A stretch of DNA of 64,000 nt from CAZCQP01 sp964500895 (GTDB taxonomy: Bacteria > Bacillota > Clostridia > Lachnospirales > JAISER01). The stretch covers positions 1-64,000 of the forward strand of contig CAZCQP010000006.1 in NCBI GenBank assembly GCA_964500895.1, given 5' to 3'. This document shows positions 57,581 through 64,000 of the stretch, in pieces. Numbering within the stretch: the first letter of the stretch is position 1; each line of letters starts with the position of its first letter. Under the pieces are notes generated by a model. That model saw only the letters and a program-made list of their open reading frames with translations, made no database searches and had not been told where the DNA came from. The position numbers were made by a program, and so were the translations under genes.

Positions 57581-58948
57581 ATGAAACTGAAAACAGCTTT
57601 ACATGGCAATGTTTTTCAATTCAATAGCTTAAAAGAAGTTTTCGGAAAAGCAAACGAAGAAAAATCTGCGGATATGATTATGGGGATTGGTGCCCGCTCT
57701 GTGTCTGAAAGGGTCGCCGCCAAAGTGGTGCTTAGCGAACTGACGCTGGAGCAAATACGCAACAATCCGCTCATTCCGTATGAAAGCGATGAAGTAACAA
57801 GGGTTATCGAGGATGGCATCAATGAAACCATCTACAAAAGCATCAAGTCTAAAACCGTGGGGGAACTTAGAAATTATATTCTCGACCACAAGACCACCAA
57901 CAAAGACTTGGACTGCCTGCGCCAAGGCCTGAACGCCGAAATGATTGCGGCCGTGACCAAGCTGATGAGCAACATGGACTTGGTGTACGGTGCCAGAAAA
58001 ATGCGTAACAGCGCCAAATGCAAATATGATATTGGCCTGGAAGGCACATTATCATTCCGTTTGCAGCCCAACCACCCCATGGACAACCCCAAAGGTATTC
58101 TGGCATCCATAATGGAAGGCTTGAGCTATGGCAGCGGCGACGCCGTGCTTGGTGTAAACCCTGTGGAAGACAATGTGGAAGGCACAACCCGCATCATGAA
58201 CACACTGTACGACTTCATGTTAAAGTGGGACATTCCAACCCACACCTGCGTGCTGTCCCACATTACAACGCAAATGGAGGCTGTTAAAAAGGGCGCACCG
58301 GTTTCCATGTTGTTTCAAAGCGTGGCAGGCACGCAACCGGCTAACGAAGGTTTTGGTGTGAATGAAGCCATTTTAAACGAAGCCTTCGAGATTATTAAAA
58401 AGCACGGCATTGCACCCGGGCCGAACCTGATGTATTTTGAAACCGGCCAAGGTTCTGAATGCAGCCTGGATGCCGACCTGGGCGTAGACGAAATGACCCT
58501 GGAGGCAAGAACATACGGCTACATTAAAAAGTATGCACCGTTTATGGTGAACAATGTATCAGGCTTTATTGGGCCAGAAACCTTGTATGACGGCAAGCAG
58601 ATGATTCGTGCCAACTTGGAAGATCACTTTATGGGCAAGCTCACCGGTCTGCCCATGGGAATGGCACCTTGCTACACCAACCACACGGGCATTGACCAAG
58701 GCGACCAGGAAATTGCAACCATGCTCTTGGCTATGGCTGGGTCTAATTACTACATGGGCGTGGCCTGTGGCGACGACGTGATGTTGAGCTATCAGGACAC
58801 CAGCTTCCACGATGACGCCACATTGCGGGAACTTTTAAACCTTAAACCCGCCAAAGAATTTTTTGAATGGACAATCAAAATGGGCATTCTGGATGAAAAT
58901 GGCCGTTTAGGTGAAAGAGCGGGCGATGCATCCATCTTTTTAAAATAA
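57581..58948 (+). CDS. eutB: Ethanolamine ammonia-lyase large subunit
   Basis: 455 residues. EutB with EutC and adenosylcobalamin converts ethanolamine to acetaldehyde and ammonia. Family segments: ARSVSERVAAKVVLSELTLEQI, LQPNHPMDNPKGILASIMEGLSYGSGDAVLGVNPVEDN, IPTHTCVLSHITTQMEAV, FETGQGSECSLDADLGVDEMTLEARTYGYIK, and MGVACGDDVMLSYQDTSFHDDATLREL. AAGGAAGGG precedes ATG 57581. It is the first structural gene after the antiterminator. Confidence 0.97.
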   Translation: MKLKTALHGNVFQFNSLKEVFGKANEEKSADMIMGIGARSVSERVAAKVVLSELTLEQIRNNPLIPYESDEVTRVIEDGINETIYKSIKSKTVGELRNYILDHKTTNKDLDCLRQGLNAEMIAAVTKLMSNMDLVYGARKMRNSAKCKYDIGLEGTLSFRLQPNHPMDNPKGILASIMEGLSYGSGDAVLGVNPVEDNVEGTTRIMNTLYDFMLKWDIPTHTCVLSHITTQMEAVKKGAPVSMLFQSVAGTQPANEGFGVNEAILNEAFEIIKKHGIAPGPNLMYFETGQGSECSLDADLGVDEMTLEARTYGYIKKYAPFMVNNVSGFIGPETLYDGKQMIRANLEDHFMGKLTGLPMGMAPCYTNHTGIDQGDQEIATMLLAMAGSNYYMGVACGDDVMLSYQDTSFHDDATLRELLNLKPAKEFFEWTIKMGILDENGRLGERAGDASIFLK

Positions 58949-58968
58949 ATATGGAGGGGTGAAAGTCG

Positions 58969-59856
58969 GTGGATAAAGCAAGCTTGGAAAGCGTGATCAG
59001 AGGTGTCATTCAAGAAATGACAAAAGAAAACGCTGGACAGTTACAACGCAATGAACCGTGTGGTCAATTAGGCGCAGCCGATTGCGGCTGTGATGGGGCT
59101 GTGGAAGACATTACAACCGTTCAGCTGAACCAGGTGCTGAACGTGCCAAACCCGGAAAACAGAGAAGCCTATATGGAACTGAAACAGGCCACCCCGGCCA
59201 GGCTGGGCGTTTGGAGAGCAGGCCCCCGCCTGACCACCAGCACCCTGCTACGTTTCCGGGCAGACCATGCGGCAGCCATGGACGCTGTGTTTAGCGAAGT
59301 GGACGAAGCGTTGCTTACACGTAACAACCTGTTTACCGTACATACCACGTCGAAAGACAAAGTGCAGTTTTTGTCGAACCCGGCCACGGGCAGGTGTTTT
59401 GATGAAGCAAACACGCAAATCATTAAAGAAAAGTGTGTCCATGCACCTCAAGTGCAAATTATCGTGGCGGATGGGTTAAGCTCCACGTCCATAGAAGCAA
59501 ACATCGAGGACATGATTCCGTCACTGGTGCAGGGCTTAAAAGGCCATGGGCTAACCATGGGCACACCGTTCTTTATTAAGCATGGACGGGTAGGGGCCAT
59601 GGACGCCGTGACGGAAGCATTAGATGCTGAGGTCACCGTGTTGCTCATTGGTGAAAGGCCGGGCTTGGTAACCGGCGAAAGCATGAGCTGCTATATGACG
59701 TACAAAGGGCGCGTAGGCATGGCCGAATCTATGCGCACGGTGGTGTCCAACATTTACAAAAACGGCACACCGCCCACCGAAGCAGGCGCTCACGTTGCAG
59801 ACATTGTGAAGCTTATGATTGAGCGCAAGGCCAGCGGGCTAGATTTAAAGCTGTAG
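58969..59856 (+). CDS. eutC: Ethanolamine ammonia-lyase small subunit
   Basis: 295 residues. The start is GTG 58969 after GGAGGGGTGAAAG. The N-terminal amphipathic helix (KASLESVIRGVIQEMTKEN) is the kind used to target enzymes into microcompartments, followed by a linker. The catalytic B12-contact domain begins around 75 (RLGVWRAGPRLTTSTLLRFRADHAAAMDAV), with IVADGLSSTSIEANIEDMIPSL, VLLIGERPGLVTGESMSCYMTYKGRVGMAESMRTVVSNIYKNGTPP. Confidence 0.96.
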   Translation: MDKASLESVIRGVIQEMTKENAGQLQRNEPCGQLGAADCGCDGAVEDITTVQLNQVLNVPNPENREAYMELKQATPARLGVWRAGPRLTTSTLLRFRADHAAAMDAVFSEVDEALLTRNNLFTVHTTSKDKVQFLSNPATGRCFDEANTQIIKEKCVHAPQVQIIVADGLSSTSIEANIEDMIPSLVQGLKGHGLTMGTPFFIKHGRVGAMDAVTEALDAEVTVLLIGERPGLVTGESMSCYMTYKGRVGMAESMRTVVSNIYKNGTPPTEAGAHVADIVKLMIERKASGLDLKL

Positions 59857-59897
59857 TACATACAGCTAAAAATAGTAAAGAAGAGGAAGGTGTCTGT

Positions 59898-60551
59898 ATG
59901 ACCAACGATGCATTAAAAAGTAGCGTATTAAGCGCAAGAATTATTCCAAATGTGAATGAAGACATGGTAAAGGAATTCAACCTGCCTGCAGGGCACCGCA
60001 GCATTGGCATGTTTACGGCCGACTGCGATGATGTGTCCTACACGGCTATGGACGAAGCCACCAAGCGGGTGGACGTTAAAGTGGTGTATGGCAAAAGCTT
60101 TTACGGCGGTGCGGCCAACGCCAACACCAAGCTGGCCGGTGAAGTGATTGGTATCATTTCCGGTGCAAGCCCCGCAGAAGTAAAAAGCGGCTTAGATGCC
60201 ATCGTGGACGTGGTGGAAAACGAAGCCCATTTCATTAGCGCCAACGAAGACGACAGTGTGGTTTATTACGCACAGTGTATTTCCAGAACAGGCTCCTATT
60301 TGTCTCAAGTGGCCAACATTCCAGAAGGACAACCTTTGGCCTATCTCATCGCCCCTCCATTGGAAGCCATGTATGGGCTGGATGCGGCACTGAAGGCGGC
60401 AGATGTGACCATGGTGGCATTTTATGGCCCGCCATCTGAAACAAACTTTGGCGGCGGCTTGCTGACGGGAAGTCAATCAGCCTGTAAAGCCGCATGTGAT
60501 GCGTTTGCAGACGCTGTAAAGGCCGTTGCCGCGAACCCAACTAAATATTAA
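59898..60551 (+). CDS. eutL: Ethanolamine microcompartment shell protein EutL
   Basis: 217 residues, tandem BMC domains forming a pseudohexameric trimer with a gated pore. Starts SVLSARIIPNVNEDMVKEFNLPAGHRSIGMFTADCDDV; contains the ANTKLAGEVIGIISG and PLEAMYGLDAALKAADVTMVAFYGPPSETNFGGGLLTGSQSAC regions characteristic of EutL. It lies 41 bp after eutC and 13 bp before the next shell gene. Confidence 0.96.
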   Translation: MTNDALKSSVLSARIIPNVNEDMVKEFNLPAGHRSIGMFTADCDDVSYTAMDEATKRVDVKVVYGKSFYGGAANANTKLAGEVIGIISGASPAEVKSGLDAIVDVVENEAHFISANEDDSVVYYAQCISRTGSYLSQVANIPEGQPLAYLIAPPLEAMYGLDAALKAADVTMVAFYGPPSETNFGGGLLTGSQSACKAACDAFADAVKAVAANPTKY

Positions 60552-60564
60552 GAGGTGATTCGCC

Positions 60565-61176
60565 ATGCAGGCAATCGGTATGATTGAAACCAAAGGCTTG
60601 ACGGCTTCCATTGAAGCGCTGGATGCGATGGTGAAATCAGCCAATGTTAAATTGGTGACTAAGCAAAATATAGGCGGTGCCCTGATAACCGTTGTTGTAG
60701 AAGGCGATGTGGGTGCGGTGAAAGCGGCTGTAGATGCGGGCGTATCTGCGGCACAGAAGGTGGGAACGGTTGTTTCCGCACATGTCATTCCCCGGTGCAG
60801 CCAGGACGTTGGCATGGTTTTGCTGGGTGCGGCCCAGGAAAATGTGCAGGATAGCGTGCAGGAAAGCATAGCCCCCGTACAGCCCGTTGCGGACAATGCG
60901 CCAGAGGAGACCGCCTGCCCAGATGAACCACAGATGCCGGAAGAAGAACAGACCTTACCGGAAGAGCCAGAAGAACCGGTTGAACAGGAAGAAGCAAAGC
61001 TTGCACCGGCCTTACCTGTAAAAACAAGAGAAGAACTGAACGGCATGAAGTTAGCCGAACTGCGGCAACTGGCCAGACAGCTTCCCATCCAAGGTTTGAA
61101 ATATCAGGAGATTAAGCTTCTGAACCAGGAAACCTTAATAGAACATATTTTAAAGTGCTACGAAGCACAACAATAA
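60565..61176 (+). CDS. BMC shell protein fused to a Rho-N/SAP-like tail (EutK-like)
   Basis: 203 residues. The N-terminal ~88 form a single BMC domain (IGMIETKGLTASIEALDAMVKSANV, EGDVGAVKAAVDAGVSAAQKV, HVIPRCSQDVG). A 60-residue acidic Pro/Glu/Val linker follows, then a ~50-residue helical C-terminal domain, VKTREELNGMKLAELRQLARQLPIQGLKYQEIKLLNQETLIEHILK. That motif resembles Rho_N/SAP-type helix-extended-helix modules. Enterobacterial EutK also joins a BMC domain to a nucleic-acid-binding-like tail, but of a different fold. It probably forms a minor shell component with an inward-facing tail. Confidence 0.8.
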   Translation: MQAIGMIETKGLTASIEALDAMVKSANVKLVTKQNIGGALITVVVEGDVGAVKAAVDAGVSAAQKVGTVVSAHVIPRCSQDVGMVLLGAAQENVQDSVQESIAPVQPVADNAPEETACPDEPQMPEEEQTLPEEPEEPVEQEEAKLAPALPVKTREELNGMKLAELRQLARQLPIQGLKYQEIKLLNQETLIEHILKCYEAQQ

Positions 61177-61198
61177 TCTTATACATGGAGGTATACAT

Positions 61199-61492
61199 AT
61201 GTCTATAACAAATGCATTAGGTTTGGTTGAAACAAAAGGGCTGGTAGGCGCCATTGAAGCAGCCGATGCCATGGTTAAAGCAGCCAATGTAACACTGGTT
61301 GGCAAAGAAAAAATCGGCAGCGGTTTAGTGACCGTCATGATTAGAGGCGACGTTGGTGCAGTCAAGGCAGCTACCGATGCTGGTGCAGCTGCTGCGGCAA
61401 GAATTAGCGAAGTGGTATCTGTACACGTTATTCCACGGCCCCACGGCGAAGTGGAGATGATTTTACCGAAAAGCTTGGTAATCACTGAATAA
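61199..61492 (+). CDS. eutM: Major microcompartment shell protein EutM
   Basis: 97 residues, a canonical BMC hexamer protein: ALGLVETKGLVGAIEAADAMVKAANVTLVGKEKIGSGLVTVMIRGDVGAVKAATDAGAAAAARISEVVSVHVIPRPH. The central pore loop KIGSGLV is as in EutM/PduA types. GGAGG precedes ATG 61199. It shares most of its sequence with the N-terminal domain of the preceding gene, indicating tandem duplication. Confidence 0.96.
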   Translation: MSITNALGLVETKGLVGAIEAADAMVKAANVTLVGKEKIGSGLVTVMIRGDVGAVKAATDAGAAAAARISEVVSVHVIPRPHGEVEMILPKSLVITE

Positions 61493-61522
61493 TAAAAGCC
61501 CATCTGGAAAGGTTGTGGCAGC

Positions 61523-62353
61523 ATGTTTTGTGCTGAACGGGTGGATGCGTTTATAGGCAGCGTGGAGCAGTCGTTAACCGTAAACGGTGCATTTCAAAGC
61601 CCAGATGAACTGATGGTGGGCGTGGATTTAGGCACGGCATACATTGTGGTGGTGGTTTTAAACGGGCAAGGCCAGCCTGTGGCCTGTGAATTGGCATTTT
61701 CGCAAGTGCTGAAAGACGGGTTGGTGGTTGACTACATCGGTGCGGTGAACACCGTCCGGCAACTAAAGGCCAAGCTTGAAAACAGGTTAGGCGTTGCTCT
61801 AACAAAGGCAGCCATTGCAGTGCCGCCGGGCACTTCCCCTGGCGACCAGCGCACCCATGTAAATGTGGTGGAAGCTTGCGAAATGGATGTGACCGCCATT
61901 GTTGAAGAACCCACAGCGGCCAATGCTGTCTTAAACATTCAGCAAGGCGTTATCGTGGACATTGGCGGCGGCACCACGGGGCTTTCAGTGCTGGACGGCG
62001 GAAAAGTTATCTATACGGCAGACGAAGCAACCGGCGGAACCCACCTGAGCCTGGTTTTGTCCGGCCGGTATAAAGTGTCTTTTGAAGAAGCGGAAAGCTT
62101 AAAAAAAGATGCCAGACGCCAAAAAGAAGTGCTACTGGCTGTAACCCCGGTTATTCAGAAAATGTGCGCCATTGTGCGGGACAACATCCAGCGCTTTAAC
62201 GTGGAGGATGTGTATCTGGTGGGAGGCACGTGCTGTTTAAAAGGCGTAGAGGACATTTTCTCAAAAGAACTGGGCATCCGGGTGTACAAACCGGCCAATC
62301 CGTTTTTGGTGACGCCCACAGGCATTGCTTTATGCTGCCGGGGCGAAGATTAA
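61523..62353 (+). CDS. eutJ: Ethanolamine utilisation chaperone-like protein EutJ
   Basis: 276 residues of the actin/Hsp70 ATPase fold: phosphate-1 MVGVDLGTAYIVVVVLNGQG (~30), adenosine/phosphate region VDIGGGTTGLSVLDGGKVIYTADEATGGTH, and VYLVGGTCCLKGVEDIF. EutJ is predicted to be a chaperone for eut enzymes; its precise role is unproven. Whether it can help reactivate the lyase in the absence of EutA is unknown. Confidence 0.93.
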   Translation: MFCAERVDAFIGSVEQSLTVNGAFQSPDELMVGVDLGTAYIVVVVLNGQGQPVACELAFSQVLKDGLVVDYIGAVNTVRQLKAKLENRLGVALTKAAIAVPPGTSPGDQRTHVNVVEACEMDVTAIVEEPTAANAVLNIQQGVIVDIGGGTTGLSVLDGGKVIYTADEATGGTHLSLVLSGRYKVSFEEAESLKKDARRQKEVLLAVTPVIQKMCAIVRDNIQRFNVEDVYLVGGTCCLKGVEDIFSKELGIRVYKPANPFLVTPTGIALCCRGED

Positions 62354-62395
62354 GTTATGGCAGATGGTGCACATTCAGCCATAGGGAGGCTTTAC

Positions 62396-62665
62396 ATGAT
62401 TATTGGCAAAGTGATAGGCAATGTGTGGGCCACCAGCAAAAGCAAGGGGTTGGAGGGCATGAAGCTGATGGTTGTGGAACCGTACGGCTATGACGGCCAT
62501 CCGAAACAATACCCCATTGTTGCAGCAGACAGCATTGGCGCAGGCATTGGCGAAACGGTGCTTGTGGTTTCCGGCAGTTCTGCCCGGTGTGTGGCCGAAA
62601 ACAAAGATATTCCGGTGGACAGTATGATTGTGGGGATTATTGACGCAATAGACTTGCAACAGTAA
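62396..62665 (+). CDS. eutN: Microcompartment vertex protein EutN
   Basis: 89 residues of the EutN/CcmL (BMV) family, forming pentamers that cap shell vertices: MIIGKVIGNVWATSKSKGLEGMKLMVVEP, then AADSIGAGIGETVLVVSGSSARCV and VDSMIVGIIDAID. GGGAGG precedes ATG 62396; an upstream in-frame ATG at 62357 has no ribosome site. Confidence 0.95.
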   Translation: MIIGKVIGNVWATSKSKGLEGMKLMVVEPYGYDGHPKQYPIVAADSIGAGIGETVLVVSGSSARCVAENKDIPVDSMIVGIIDAIDLQQ

Positions 62666-62713
62666 AAGCATGATTATGCACACAAAAATTAATTCAGGAA
62701 AAGGAGCGGCAGC

Positions 62714-63802
62714 ATGGGAATAAGCGATATTATTATATACATTATGTTGTTTTTCATGGTTGTTGGTATTGTTGACAAGTTGGTTTTTAAAAGCAAATGG
62801 GGTTATGGAACCCAATTTGAAGAAGGCGTGCAGGCCATGGGTGCGCTGGCATTGGCTATGGTTGGTATCATGTGCTTTGCACCCGTTTTGGGCAATGTAC
62901 TGACACCGATTATCAGCCCATTATATGCCATAATCGGTGCAGACCCGGCCATGGTAGCCGGCTCGCTGCTGGCCATTGACATGGGTGGGTACCCGTTGGC
63001 CAAAGTTATGACGGAAAATGCACAAATCCATAACCTTTCAGGTATTTACTTGGGCGCTATGATGGGTGCTACCGTTGTGTTTTCTATTCCGGTTTCGCTG
63101 GGCATCATTCAAGATTCGGACAAGCCTTTTCTTGCAAAAGGTATGTTGGCAGGTTTTATAGCCATTCCCTTCGGCGCATTTGCATCGGGCATTGCGGACG
63201 GCATTGGCATGGGCATTTTGTTGGTGAATCTGATTCCTTCCATCGTTTTAGCAGGTTTGTTTGCACTTGGGCTTTTCTTCATTCCAGAAACTATGCTGAA
63301 AGGGTTTAACATTTTTTCAGTGGCCATTACGGTGTTAATTACCGTTTGCTTTGGCGCTGCCATTATTGAAGCGCTGTCAGGCATTGTCATCATTCCCGGT
63401 ATGGACCCCATTGGCCCGCAGCTTGAAGTGGTGGGAATCATCGCCATTACGCTGGCCGGTGCGTACCCGCTGGTGCATTTCATTACAAAAGTGTTTAGTA
63501 AACCGCTGATGGTGCTGGGCAAGCTGATGGGTGTAAACGATGTGACAGCGGCGGGCATGATTGCCACGCTGGCCAACAACATCCCCATGTTCGGCATGAT
63601 GAAAGACATGGACAACAAAGGCAAAGTGCTTTCTGTGGCATTTTCCGTGTGTGCAGCGTTTACATTCGGTGACCATTTGGGTTACGCTTCGGCCCAAGAC
63701 CCTAAAGTCATTATGCCCATGATTGCCGGCAAGTTGGTTGGCGGTGTGGTTGCTATCATTATCGCAAGCCTGTTTGTGGGCAAAGAGCATAAAGCAAGCT
63801 AG
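62714..63802 (+). CDS. eutH: Ethanolamine transporter/permease EutH
   Basis: 362 residues with about ten hydrophobic helices and short loops. EutH admits ethanolamine when external levels are low. Segments: GISDIIIYIMLFFMVVGIVDKLVFK, AIDMGGYPLAKVMTENAQIHNLSGIYLGAMMGATVVFSIPV, LANNIPMFGMMKDMDNKGKVL, and AFTFGDHLGYASAQDPKVIMPMIAGKLVGGVVAI. AAAAGGAG precedes ATG 62714. Confidence 0.95.
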   Translation: MGISDIIIYIMLFFMVVGIVDKLVFKSKWGYGTQFEEGVQAMGALALAMVGIMCFAPVLGNVLTPIISPLYAIIGADPAMVAGSLLAIDMGGYPLAKVMTENAQIHNLSGIYLGAMMGATVVFSIPVSLGIIQDSDKPFLAKGMLAGFIAIPFGAFASGIADGIGMGILLVNLIPSIVLAGLFALGLFFIPETMLKGFNIFSVAITVLITVCFGAAIIEALSGIVIIPGMDPIGPQLEVVGIIAITLAGAYPLVHFITKVFSKPLMVLGKLMGVNDVTAAGMIATLANNIPMFGMMKDMDNKGKVLSVAFSVCAAFTFGDHLGYASAQDPKVIMPMIAGKLVGGVVAIIIASLFVGKEHKAS

Positions 63803-63816
63803 GAGGAAGATCTTTC

Positions 63817-64000
63817 ATGGAAATTGATGCAAAGTTAATCGAATCAATGATACGCAAGGTGTTACAAGAAGAAGCAGCAAAAAACGCAGACCCAGGGCTG
63901 GCAGGGCTTCGCCGTGTGGACAGCTCCGGCGTGATGGCGGTGAACACCAATAAAGTGGTGTGTGAAAAGTTTCCTTTCCCAATCCCCAGCCAGGACGTTT
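63817..64000 (+). CDS. eutQ: Probable EutQ-like cupin protein, truncated by window end
   Basis: Only the first 61 codons are present. AGGAGG precedes ATG 63817, 14 bp after eutH. An amphipathic N-terminal helix (IDAKLIESMIRKVLQEEAA) of the encapsulation-peptide type is followed by LRRVDSSGVMAVNTNKVVCEKFPFP, which resembles the start of EutQ-type cupin proteins. The assignment depends on the part outside the window. Confidence 0.55.
   Translation, partial: MEIDAKLIESMIRKVLQEEAAKNADPGLAGLRRVDSSGVMAVNTNKVVCEKFPFPIPSQDV

Overview
The window looks like a chromosomal contig of an anaerobic, amino-acid-fermenting, endospore-forming member of the Bacillota (Clostridia-like). The signs are a YyaC-type sporulation gene, the ylxM-ffh-rpsP-khpA-rimM-trmD order, strong Shine-Dalgarno sequences, S-layer homology domains, the methylaspartate route of glutamate fermentation, and an ethanolamine microcompartment locus controlled by an ANTAR regulator. 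No tRNA, rRNA, CRISPR array or clear prophage was seen. Exactly 100 N at 1946-2045 mark a scaffold gap inside a gene.

Layout. 0-12 kb: lipoprotein solute-binding protein, stalk-domain surface protein (broken by the gap), DUF3786 protein, secreted M28 peptidase, YyaC, a membrane LysM protein with a dead JAMM-like domain, a sensorless histidine kinase, smpB, a MarR/SRPBCC pair, and an HD phosphohydrolase. 12.2-12.6 kb: a 25-codon holin-like toxin facing a probable antisense RNA, the two converging on one bidirectional terminator. 12.6-23.6 kb: translation and secretion housekeeping (ylxM, ffh, rpsP, khpA, rimM, trmD, yqeG, comFB, aroQ), then ftsY, smc and ridA on the minus strand. 23.7-26.5 kb: hutH and hutI. 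26.7-32.5 kb: coiled-coil protein, a BlaR1-like/BlaI-like pair, and a large SLH metallopeptidase. 32.8-39 kb: chemoreceptor, a tandem array of hairpin repeats, and a coupled three-gene unit with two serine recombinases.

39-49.3 kb is a plus-strand catabolic cluster: glutamate mutase (mutS, mutL, mutE), methylaspartate ammonia-lyase, an AtuA-like protein, a DUF4387 protein, then hutU, ftcD and fchA. With hutH and hutI elsewhere in the window, it encodes histidine to urocanate to imidazolonepropionate to formiminoglutamate to glutamate (C1 passed to folate) and on to 3-methylaspartate and mesaconate. The AtuA-like/DUF4387 pair sits where a mesaconate-processing enzyme would be expected. The promoter is flanked by two GntR/HutC-type palindromes.

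49.7-55.1 kb: DUF1284 protein, bioY with a textbook BirA operator, birA, a DtxR/MntR-type regulator, and a feo iron-uptake operon with a small Cys-rich protein and several DtxR-like boxes. 55.4-64 kb: eutV, eutW, a dual-hairpin antiterminator/terminator, and eutB, eutC, eutL, a BMC shell protein fused to a Rho-N/SAP-like tail, eutM, eutJ, eutN, eutH and a truncated probable eutQ. No eutA is present in the window.

Two dispersed non-coding repeat families stand out. One is a roughly 155-bp element with terminal inverted repeats (two copies plus an isolated end, all close to start codons). The other is a four-hairpin element of about 110-150 bp (seven units at five loci) in which one hairpin changes sequence but keeps its pairing.
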